The translations under genes were made by a program, and so were the position numbers. Shown piece by piece: positions 24,880-32,563 of a stretch of 64,000 nucleotides of DNA. Under the pieces are notes generated by a model. That model was not told the DNA's origin, searched no databases, and was given only the letters and a program-made list of their open reading frames with translations. How positions within the stretch are numbered: position 1 is the first letter of the stretch; each line of letters opens with the position of its first letter. Origin of the DNA: an uncultured Prevotella sp. (GTDB lineage: Bacteria > Bacteroidota > Bacteroidia > Bacteroidales > Bacteroidaceae); assembly GCA_900556465.1 (NCBI GenBank), contig USPK01000001.1, forward strand, positions 1 through 64,000, written 5' to 3'.

Positions 24880-26082
24880 ATGTATCCCCCTGTCTACATC
24901 ACCGGCGCCGGCATCGTGTCGGCCCTCGGCATCGGCCTCTCCGAAACGGCACAGGCCTTGGCCGAAGGGCGCAGCGGCCTGGCCCCCGTCCGTCATCTCC
25001 AGACGGCGCACCGCGAGTTTCCCGTCGGCGAAGTGCCGCTCACTGACGCCGAAATGGCGGCGCGCCTGGGCGTGGCGCCGGAAACGCCCACCACGCGCTG
25101 CCTGCTACTGGGCCAGACGGCGCTCGGCGAGGCGCTGCGCACCGCGCAACTTCCCGCAACCGCCCTGCCCGGCGCCGCGTTTCTTTCGGGTAGCACCGTC
25201 GGCGGCATGGACCGGAGCGAACAGTTTTACCAAGACTTCCTGCACAACGACCTACGCAACGACTACATCGCCCTGCACGACGTAGGCACGACGACTGTCC
25301 GCGTGGCCGACCACTACGGGCGTTTCGGCTTCACGGCCTCGCTCTCTACGGCCTGCTCGTCGGCGGCCAACGCCCTGCTCTACGGTCTGCGGCTCATCCG
25401 CTCGGGCGAGTGGGACGTGGTCGTAGCCGGAGGGACCGAGAGCCTCACCCGCTTCCACCTGAACGGATTCAACGCGCTCCTCATCCTGGACGCCGCGCCC
25501 TGCCGCCCCTTCTGCGCCACCCGCGCCGGGCTCAACCTGGGCGAGGGAGCGGCCTACGTGGTCCTGGAAAGCGCCGCGTCGGTGCGTCGCCGCGGCGCGA
25601 GGCCCCTGGCCCTGCTTTCCGGGGGCGGCAATGCCTGCGACGCTTTCCACCAGACCGCCACTTCGCCCGAGGCAGAAGGGCCGCGCCGCGCCATGCAGGC
25701 GGCCCTGGCCGACGCGGGACTTCGCCCGGCCGACATCGACTACGTCAACGCCCACGGCACGGGGACCCCGGACAACGACCGCAGCGAGGCGCTGGCCTTG
25801 CGCCGGGTCTTCGGCGACGCCCTCCCGCCCTACTCCTCCACCAAGTCGGCCACGGGCCACACCACCAGTGCGTCGGGGGCCGTCGAGGCGGTCCTCTGCC
25901 TGCTGGCCCTGCGCCGGGGACTGCTGCCCGCCAACCTAAACTGGCGGGTCCCCATGGACGACATGCCGGCCCCGGTCACGACGCCACGGTCCGGCGTGCG
26001 GCTCCGCCACGTCCTCTGCAACTCGTTCGGCTTCGGCGGCAACGATTCCGCCCTCGTACTCTCCCAACTTCCCGACGTATGA
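24880..26082 (+). CDS. Beta-ketoacyl-ACP synthase, pigment cluster KS 3 (elongating)
   Basis: A 400-residue condensing enzyme with complete residues: C159 in LSTACSSAANALLYG, His in NAHGTGTPDND, Lys-His in STKSATGHTTSASG, and NSFGFGGNDSAL. It overlaps (ATGA) the next gene, a ketosynthase homologue without the cysteine, so the two should form a KS/chain-length-factor heterodimer as in ApeO-ApeC of E. coli and in type II polyketide synthases. Together they would iterate the polyene chain. Confidence 0.93.
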   Translation: MYPPVYITGAGIVSALGIGLSETAQALAEGRSGLAPVRHLQTAHREFPVGEVPLTDAEMAARLGVAPETPTTRCLLLGQTALGEALRTAQLPATALPGAAFLSGSTVGGMDRSEQFYQDFLHNDLRNDYIALHDVGTTTVRVADHYGRFGFTASLSTACSSAANALLYGLRLIRSGEWDVVVAGGTESLTRFHLNGFNALLILDAAPCRPFCATRAGLNLGEGAAYVVLESAASVRRRGARPLALLSGGGNACDAFHQTATSPEAEGPRRAMQAALADAGLRPADIDYVNAHGTGTPDNDRSEALALRRVFGDALPPYSSTKSATGHTTSASGAVEAVLCLLALRRGLLPANLNWRVPMDDMPAPVTTPRSGVRLRHVLCNSFGFGGNDSALVLSQLPDV

Positions 26083-27140
26083 CCGTACCCCCTCCCCTTT
26101 ACATCCTTTCCGCCGCACAAATCTCGCTCCAGGCGCCCCTTACGGAAGACTGGACCGAATGGCCGCGCCGTGCGGCCGGCGCCTACGCCCGCGCCTGGGA
26201 CCCCAGGTTCAAGGTCCTGCTCCGCCCGGCCGAGGCGCGCCGCATGAGTCTCATCCTGAAGCGGGCCGCGGCCGTTTCGGACCGGGCCTTGCACGCGGCC
26301 GGCCTAGCCTGTCCCGACGCCGTCGTCACCGGCACGGGCTGGGGCTGCGTAGAAAGCACGGAACAGTTTCTCCAGGCCCTGTGCCTCCAGGGAGAGCGCC
26401 TGCTCAGCCCGACGCACTTCATGCAGTCCACACACAATACCATCGGTTCGCTGATGGCTATCCGGACGCGCTGTCACGGTTACAACGTCACCTTCTCGCA
26501 CCGGGCCACGTCGTTCGACTGCGCACTCCACGACGCCGCCCTCCTGCTGCGCGGCGGACGGGCTACTTCGGCGCTCGTGGGCGGCCATGACGAGGTGACG
26601 CCGGACTATTACACCCTGCTGCGGCGTATGGGCTACGTGGGCCACCCCGGTCAATGTCCGTGCAGCGAGACTTCCGTGGCCCTGGTGCTCTCGACTACGA
26701 CGCGCGGCGGGGCACTCTGCCGCCTGAGCGCCTGGCGCCAGCGCCACCGGCCTACGCCGGACGAATGGGCCACTACGGTCGGGGAAATGCTGGAGCAACA
26801 GGACCTGACGCCGGACCGTGTCGGTCTGCTCGTCACCGGGCACAACGGCTTCGCGCCCAATGACCGCCCCTACGACCGGTTGGCCGCGACGCTCTTCCCC
26901 CGTACGCCGCAATTCCGCTATAAGTGGCTGTTCGGCGAGAATTACAGCGCGTCGGCCGCCGCCGTTTATGCGGCCGCCCACCTGCTTCACCGCGGCTGCC
27001 TGCCCCGGGCCCTAGGCGGCAATGCCTGTGGCGCGGCACCATTGCGCTCGGTGCTTGTCCTCAATCACGCCGAGAGTTCGGACTTCAGCTGTTTCCTGTT
27101 GCAGCCGGCTGCGGCCGACAGCCCCGGGCCGTCGCGCTGA
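26079..27140 (+). CDS. Inactive ketosynthase homologue, probable chain-length factor
   Basis: A 353-residue protein of the thiolase fold. Where active ketosynthases have ACSS it has A-T144-S-F (SHRATSFDCAL), so the nucleophile is gone. The first histidine region is kept as VTGHNGFAPND, and the second is changed (KWLFGENYSASAA against TKSATGHTTSASG, Glu for His). This is the pattern of a structural partner that sets chain length. The gene overlaps KS 3 by ATGA. It closes the first transcription unit: a repeat element and a new promoter follow. Confidence 0.85.
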   Translation: MTVPPPLYILSAAQISLQAPLTEDWTEWPRRAAGAYARAWDPRFKVLLRPAEARRMSLILKRAAAVSDRALHAAGLACPDAVVTGTGWGCVESTEQFLQALCLQGERLLSPTHFMQSTHNTIGSLMAIRTRCHGYNVTFSHRATSFDCALHDAALLLRGGRATSALVGGHDEVTPDYYTLLRRMGYVGHPGQCPCSETSVALVLSTTTRGGALCRLSAWRQRHRPTPDEWATTVGEMLEQQDLTPDRVGLLVTGHNGFAPNDRPYDRLAATLFPRTPQFRYKWLFGENYSASAAAVYAAAHLLHRGCLPRALGGNACGAAPLRSVLVLNHAESSDFSCFLLQPAAADSPGPSR

Positions 27141-27188
27141 CGTCCCCGCCGTAGGGGCCTGCGCGACGCGGCCAGTTTCGCGAACCAC

Positions 27189-27251
27189 GGGCCTTAGCCC
27201 AGTTTTTACGGGCCCTATTCCAGTTTTTACGGGCCTTAGCCCCGTGGTGAC
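27189..27251 (-). repeat. 63-bp three-unit repeat element, copy 7, with tail
   Basis: Plus-strand units at 27189-27209, 27210-27230 and 27231-27251, with cores GGGCCTTAGCCC, GGGCCCTATTCC and GGGCCTTAGCCCC. The tail complement (CAGTTTCGCGAACCAC) is at 27173-27188. Read on the minus strand it equals copy 3 at almost every base except that the middle core is flipped. It sits between the two pigment operons. The rest of 27252-27360 shows no gene. Confidence 0.9.
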
Positions 27252-27369
27252 GGGAACCGGCCGCCGCGACCGCCGGACGGACGGACAAACGCCGCCGCGT
27301 TTCCCGCCGGCCACGAACGCACGGAACGAAGTTCCGTTCCGGTTTCCCAGCCTTATGGCAAAATTTGTT

Positions 27370-27377
27370 TACCTTTG
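27370..27377 (+). promoter_or_regulatory. -7 box of the second pigment operon
   Basis: TACCTTTG in an AT-rich pocket, 97 bp upstream of the ATG at 27474. Suggests that the genes from 27474 onward are transcribed separately from the first unit. Confidence 0.6.
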
Positions 27378-27473
27378 CAAAATAAGCCTCCGCGCAACGT
27401 TTCCTGTCGTCCGCCCCACGCCGGACCGCCCGACTGCGGCCCGGCGCAGGGCCCGCGCGGACAAAGCCTGATC

Positions 27474-28727
27474 ATGAAACTATTCGACAACCTGTACAGC
27501 CTGGAGAGCTTCCAGTACGACCAACTGTCCGAGTGCCCGGCGCGCGCGTCGGCCACGCTCGCGCTCCGCCGCGGGCATGTGCTTTTTGCGGCCCATTTCC
27601 CCGGCCACCCCGTGCTGCCGGGTGCCGTTCTGCTCCGTATTGCCGGCGAGCTTTTCAACTTTTCCAGGCGCCAGTACGGCAGTGACTGTTACGAGCTGGC
27701 CGGGGTGCGCCGCGCCAAATTCTTACAGGTGGTCGACCCGAACACGACGCCGCGCCTGCGCATCGGTTGGGAGGAAAAGGCGCTGACGGACGGCGCGACG
27801 GAAGCGAAGGGCTGGGCCGAGACGGACACGGGCGTACGCTGCGCCACGTTTTCGCTGACCTTCCGCCCCCGTGGCACGGCCCGCCAGGAGCCTTCCGCGC
27901 AACCGGCCGCCTCGCCGCAGCCGCAGAAACTGCTGGACGAGGAAAACTGCTGTATCATCATTCCGGCCTACAACTGCTGGACGCCGCTCTACGGTCTGTT
28001 GCGCGAGGTGACGGACTACGCCAGCCACGTCCTGGTCGTAGACGACGGGAGCGAAGGCTCCCCCGCCTGGCTGACCTGCCTGCCGGACGAATACGACCGC
28101 CCCTTTGAAACGGGCACAAGGGGTACGAACGTAAACGGCGTGACCTTTACCATGATTCGCCACGCTACGAACCGGGGAAAGGGGGCGGCACTGGCAACGG
28201 GTCTGGCCTGGGCGCAAGCACAGGGATTCCGTTACGCCATGACCTTCGACGCCGACGGGCAACACCGGGCCAGCGACATTCCCCACATGGCCTGGGCGCT
28301 CAGCCGGCACCCCGGGGCCCTCATCGTGGGATGCAGGCACCGGGGGAGCGAGGATATGCCCGCCGGCAACCGCTTTGCCAACTCGTTCTCCAACTTCTGG
28401 TTCCGCGTCCAGACGCTCCAGCGCCTGTCCGACACGCAGTCGGGCTTCCGCATCTATCCCCTGGACCGGCTCTGCCCGCTCCGGTGGCTGACGTCGCGCT
28501 ACGAGGCGGAGCTCGAGCTCTTGGTATGGGCGGCGTGGCAGGGCGTACCGCTCGTCCCGGTGGAAATCTCCGTCTACTACCCGCCCCAGGAACAGCGCAT
28601 CAGCCACTTCCGCCCGTTGCGCGACTTCGGGCGCATCTCGCTGCTCAACTGCGTGCTGTGTTTTCTGGCCGTAGTCTACGGACTGCCGCGAACCCTCATC
28701 CGCCGTCTGCGCCATGGCCGCCGCTGA
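27474..28727 (+). CDS. Fusion of hotdog dehydratase-like domain and family 2 glycosyltransferase
   Basis: A 417-residue protein, start MKLFDNLYSLESFQYDQ at 27474. A longer frame upstream lies in the leader. Residues about 1-130 are an ApeI/FabA-like hotdog with HVLFAAHFPGHPVLPGAVLL; the usual glutamate position of FabZ is not acidic (LLRIAGELF). Residues about 155-400 are a GT2 domain: CIIIPAYNC, a VVDDGS aspartate pair, FDADGQHRASDI (DxD-like) and a C-terminal hydrophobic stretch. In E. coli-type aryl polyene clusters a dehydratase and a GT2 are also adjacent, so the fusion joins two known pathway steps. It probably glycosylates the lipid-anchor head group. Confidence 0.87.
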   Translation: MKLFDNLYSLESFQYDQLSECPARASATLALRRGHVLFAAHFPGHPVLPGAVLLRIAGELFNFSRRQYGSDCYELAGVRRAKFLQVVDPNTTPRLRIGWEEKALTDGATEAKGWAETDTGVRCATFSLTFRPRGTARQEPSAQPAASPQPQKLLDEENCCIIIPAYNCWTPLYGLLREVTDYASHVLVVDDGSEGSPAWLTCLPDEYDRPFETGTRGTNVNGVTFTMIRHATNRGKGAALATGLAWAQAQGFRYAMTFDADGQHRASDIPHMAWALSRHPGALIVGCRHRGSEDMPAGNRFANSFSNFWFRVQTLQRLSDTQSGFRIYPLDRLCPLRWLTSRYEAELELLVWAAWQGVPLVPVEISVYYPPQEQRISHFRPLRDFGRISLLNCVLCFLAVVYGLPRTLIRRLRHGRR

Positions 28728-29526
28728 AACTGCCCTGACGCCCGCGCCGCGCCACCGGGAACGCGGACTGCGCCGCCTGGTCTGCTGGCTCCGCACGCTC
28801 TATGTGGGCGCCGTCTTCGCCGTGAGCACGCTGCTCGTCATGCGACCGTTCGCCGCGCTCTACTTCGCCATCGGACGGACCACGGAGAAGAAACGCCTGC
28901 GCTACCACCGCTGGCTCTGCGGCGCGGCACGCACCGCGCTGCGCCACTTCCCGGGCGTGACGTTCCGGGCGGCCAACCTCTCGGGCGAGGACTTCGGCCG
29001 GCCGGCCGTCATCGTGAGCAATCACCAATCGCACCTCGACCTGCTCTGCCTGTTGTCGCTCACCCCGCGCCTGGTCGTCCTGACAAAGGACTGGGTCTGG
29101 AAGAACCCCTTCTACGGGAGCATCATCCGGCACGCCGAATTCTACCCCGTCTCCGACGGGATGGAGCGCAACTTAGTACGCCTGCGCGGCCTGGCCCGCC
29201 GGGGCTATTCGGTCGTCGTATTCCCGGAGGGCACGCGCTCGGCGGACTGCCGCATCCTCCGCTTCCACCAGGGCGCATTCCGCCTGGCGGCCGAGCTGGG
29301 CCTCGACGTGCTCCCCGTCTTCCTGCACGGACCGGGACAAATCCTGCCCAAGACGGAACTCTGCGTACACAAGGGGGAAATCTATATGGAAATCGGCCAC
29401 CGGCGCGCCGCGCCGCGTCCCGACGACGAGGGCGGCGTCCGACAGATGCGCCGCGAGATGCACCGCTACTACGTGGCGCACTACGCGGAACTCTGCGACC
29501 GGCTGGACCAAAAGAATAAGGAGTAA
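28714..29526 (+). CDS. 1-acyl-glycerol-3-phosphate acyltransferase family protein (PlsC-like)
   Basis: A 270-residue membrane-associated acyltransferase. An N-terminal hydrophobic segment (about 27-55) is followed by the catalytic NHQSHLD (H-x4-D) and the FPEGTRS block. The start overlaps the previous gene by 14 bp. With the HtrB-like enzyme at 20958 it gives the cluster two acyltransferases. One may load the aryl polyene and the other a fatty acid on the anchor lipid; which does what is unknown. Confidence 0.9.
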   Translation: MAAAETALTPAPRHRERGLRRLVCWLRTLYVGAVFAVSTLLVMRPFAALYFAIGRTTEKKRLRYHRWLCGAARTALRHFPGVTFRAANLSGEDFGRPAVIVSNHQSHLDLLCLLSLTPRLVVLTKDWVWKNPFYGSIIRHAEFYPVSDGMERNLVRLRGLARRGYSVVVFPEGTRSADCRILRFHQGAFRLAAELGLDVLPVFLHGPGQILPKTELCVHKGEIYMEIGHRRAAPRPDDEGGVRQMRREMHRYYVAHYAELCDRLDQKNKE

Positions 29527-29533
29527 GAGAGCT

Positions 29534-31021
29534 ATGGATGCGAAAAATTGCGTCATCATCGGCAGCGGCCTGGGCGGCCTGGCCTGCGGCTACTTGCTGG
29601 CGCGGTGCGGCTACGGCGTCACCGTGTTGGAACAGGGCCGGCAGGCGGGCGGCTGTCTACAGAGCTTCCGTCGCGGCGACGCCGTTTTCGAGACCGGGAT
29701 GCACTTCATCGGCAGCGCGGCACCGGGGCAGCTGCTCCACCGACTGCTGACGGGGCTCGGCATCCTGCCGGGCATGAAACTCGAAGCGCTCGACCCGACA
29801 GGCTATAACGTCATCTCGCTCGGTGGCCGCCGTTTCCGCATCGCGAACGGTAGGGAAGGATTCATCGAGACCCTCTGCCGCGACTTTCCCGGCAGCCGGG
29901 CCGACCTGGAGCGTTACGCCGACCTGGTGCGCCATATCGCCGAAACCACTTCGCTCCGCTCGCTCTTCACGCAAGATACGGACCTGAGCCTCCTCACTAC
30001 CTACCAGACGCGGAGCATGGACGGCGTGCTGCGCGAGCTGGTGGCCGACCCGCTGCTGCGCCACGTGCTGGCCGGCGACCTACCGCTCTACGCCGCGCGG
30101 CGCGGGCGGACGCCGTTTTCCCTGCACGCCTTCATCACGGACTTTTACCAGCAAAGCGCTTTCCGCATCGCAGGCGGCAGCCAGTATATGGCCGAAGCGC
30201 TGACCGCCGGCATCGGCCGCATGGGCGGACGGGTGCTGACGCGCAGCCAGGCGGCCCGCATCGACTGCGACAGTCGGGGCGCCACGGGCGTCACGACGAC
30301 CGACGGGCGGCACTATGCGGCCGACTACGTGATTTCGGACGTTCACCCGGCCGTTACGCTCCGGCTGCTCCGGACGCCGCTCATCCGCCCGGCCTACCGG
30401 CAACGCATCAACGCCCTGAGAGGAACGACGTCGTGCTTCGTGGTCTACCTGACGTTCAAGAAAGGAAAAATCCCGTACCAGCCTTACAACTTCTTCGGTT
30501 ACAGGGACACGACGCCGTGGGACTGCGAGGACTACGACGAAGCAACGTGGCCCAAGGGCTACCTGTACATGCACGGCTGCGCGGAAGCCGGCGCGCGGTT
30601 TGCCCGCACGGGGACCGTGGTTTCTTACCTGTCGATGGACGACGTGAGGCCTTGGGAAGGGACCGTCACGGGCAGGCGCGGGGCGGACTACGAAACCTTC
30701 AAGGCCGAGAAGGCCCGCAGGCTGCTGGACTGCGTGGCGCGCGACTTCCCCGGCCTCAAGGACGGCATCGAGGCAGTCTATACCTCGAGCCCGCTGACCT
30801 ATCGCGACTACATCGGGACGCCGGACGGGGCCCTCTACGGCATTGCCCGCGACCTCTCGCTCGGGGCGACGGGGCGCGTTTCCTACCGGACGCGCATTCC
30901 CAACCTGTTGCTCACGGGACAGAACATCAACTCGCACGGCGTGCTCGGCACCATCGTCGGCGCCCTCCAGACGTGCTCGTCCCTGCCCGGCACGGCGGGC
31001 ATCCCGTCCTTCTTCCAATAA
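29534..31021 (+). CDS. FAD-dependent oxidoreductase, phytoene-desaturase/CrtI-like, first copy
   Basis: A 495-residue flavoprotein. The dinucleotide-binding motif VIIGSGLGGLACGYLL is at residues 7-22, followed by TVLEQGRQAGGCLQSF. The C-terminal FAD motif NLLLTGQNINSHGVLGTIVGAL is also seen. The relatives are carotenoid desaturases and retinol saturases, which act on conjugated polyenes, so it probably adjusts oxidation of the aryl polyene chain or ring. A paralogue follows after 12 bp with 499 residues. Confidence 0.88.
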   Translation: MDAKNCVIIGSGLGGLACGYLLARCGYGVTVLEQGRQAGGCLQSFRRGDAVFETGMHFIGSAAPGQLLHRLLTGLGILPGMKLEALDPTGYNVISLGGRRFRIANGREGFIETLCRDFPGSRADLERYADLVRHIAETTSLRSLFTQDTDLSLLTTYQTRSMDGVLRELVADPLLRHVLAGDLPLYAARRGRTPFSLHAFITDFYQQSAFRIAGGSQYMAEALTAGIGRMGGRVLTRSQAARIDCDSRGATGVTTTDGRHYAADYVISDVHPAVTLRLLRTPLIRPAYRQRINALRGTTSCFVVYLTFKKGKIPYQPYNFFGYRDTTPWDCEDYDEATWPKGYLYMHGCAEAGARFARTGTVVSYLSMDDVRPWEGTVTGRRGADYETFKAEKARRLLDCVARDFPGLKDGIEAVYTSSPLTYRDYIGTPDGALYGIARDLSLGATGRVSYRTRIPNLLLTGQNINSHGVLGTIVGALQTCSSLPGTAGIPSFFQ

Positions 31022-31033
31022 ACGTTTCAACTT

Positions 31034-32533
31034 ATGCACGACCCACACGTCCTCATCATCGGCGGCGGCACCGGGGGCCTGTTCACCGGCGCCCTGCTGG
31101 CCAAGGAAGGCTTCCGGGTGACGGTTCTCGAGAAAAACCGGCGCGCGGGCGGCGGACTGCAGTGCTTCGAACGCTACGGCACGACGTTTGAAACGGGCAT
31201 GCACACGCTCGGCGGATTCGAGGCCGGCGGCTCGCTGGACCGCATCTGCCGCCACCTGGGCATACGCGACGCGCTCCGCCTGCAGCCCGACGACTGCCTG
31301 GCCAGCATCCGCTACCTGCGGGACGGAAGCGAATACCGCCTGCCCAAGGGGCACGCGGCCTTTGCCGACTACCTTTGCAGCCGATTCCCGGCCGAGGCCG
31401 ACGGCATCCGGGCCTACGTAGAACAGCTCTACCGCCTGGCGGACGAAGTCGACCTTTTCCACCTGCGGGAAAGCGGGGAAGAGCTGCGCCCCCACAGCGC
31501 GGCGTTTCTCGAGGCGGCCGACGCGTTCATCGCCCGGTTCGTGACCGACCGGCGGCTACGCGACGTACTCGCTTTCCTCAATCCGCTCTACGGCGGCGTA
31601 GCGGGCCACTCGCCGGCCTATATCCACGCCCTTATCAACGTACTCTACATCGACGGGCCGTGCCGCTTCGTCGGCGGCAGCCAGCAGTTGGCCGACGCGC
31701 TCACGGACCTGATCCGCCGGAGCGGAGGGACCGTCGCGACGGGGTGCGGCGTAACGGCCATCGACGTAACGGATCGGGAAATCGTGGCCGTACATACCGC
31801 CGACGGCGCCACGCACCGCGCAGACCACTATATTTCCGCGATTCACCCCTGTACGCTGCTGCGCCTGCTGCCGCCCGACGCTTTCACGCGGGCCTACCGC
31901 CAGCGCCTCGAACAGATTCCCGACACCTACTCCGCCTTTACGGTCTTCGTGACGCTGCGGCCCGGCGCCTTCCCCTACTTGGACCACACGTGCTACTACC
32001 AGGACGACTACGGCCTCGTCTGGCGCCACGCCGACGGGGTCGGGGCGCGGTGGCCCCGGGGATTCATGTTCTTCACACCGCCTGAGGCCGGGCAAACTGC
32101 CCATGCCCGGAAGCTCATCGTGAACTGCGTGATGCGCTTCGAGGAAGTGGCCCCCTGGGCCGACACGCACACGCCGGGCCAACGCGGACCGGCCTACGAG
32201 GCCTGGAAACAGGCCCGCTTGGAACAGGTCCTGGAACGGATGGAAACGCTCTACCCGGGCTTCGGCCGCGGCATAGCCCACGCTTTCGCCGCCTCGCCGC
32301 TCACCATCCGCGACTACTACGGCACGCGCGGCGGTGCCCTCTTCGGCTACCGGAAAGACTGCGCGCAGCCCGCCCTCTCCTATCTGCCCGTCCGGACCAA
32401 GGTCCACAACCTGCTGCTCACCGGGCAGAACGTCAACCTCCACGGCATCTGCGGCGTGCCCCTGACCGCCATCTCCACGGCCGAGGCCCTCACCGGCCGG
32501 AACCATATCCTCCACCAACTCAACAAGGCGTAA
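31034..32533 (+). CDS. FAD-dependent oxidoreductase, phytoene-desaturase/CrtI-like, second copy
   Basis: A 499-residue flavoprotein paralogous to the preceding gene: VLIIGGGTGGLFTGALL at residues 6-22, TVLEKNRRAGGGLQCF, and NLLLTGQNVNLHGICGVPLTA at the end. The two share length, motifs and many blocks (ETGMH, GGSQ, PLTIRDY or PLTYRDY), so they come from a tandem duplication. They may form a heterodimer or act at different chain positions; the sequence does not decide. Confidence 0.88.
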   Translation: MHDPHVLIIGGGTGGLFTGALLAKEGFRVTVLEKNRRAGGGLQCFERYGTTFETGMHTLGGFEAGGSLDRICRHLGIRDALRLQPDDCLASIRYLRDGSEYRLPKGHAAFADYLCSRFPAEADGIRAYVEQLYRLADEVDLFHLRESGEELRPHSAAFLEAADAFIARFVTDRRLRDVLAFLNPLYGGVAGHSPAYIHALINVLYIDGPCRFVGGSQQLADALTDLIRRSGGTVATGCGVTAIDVTDREIVAVHTADGATHRADHYISAIHPCTLLRLLPPDAFTRAYRQRLEQIPDTYSAFTVFVTLRPGAFPYLDHTCYYQDDYGLVWRHADGVGARWPRGFMFFTPPEAGQTAHARKLIVNCVMRFEEVAPWADTHTPGQRGPAYEAWKQARLEQVLERMETLYPGFGRGIAHAFAASPLTIRDYYGTRGGALFGYRKDCAQPALSYLPVRTKVHNLLLTGQNVNLHGICGVPLTAISTAEALTGRNHILHQLNKA

Positions 32534-32563
32534 GGCCAACCGGCCCTATCCCCTCTTTTCATC

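Noticed and set aside
27022..27471. Open frame across the gap between the two pigment operons
   Set aside because: It covers the end of the chain-length factor, repeat copy 7 and the promoter; the peptide is the same repeat translation.
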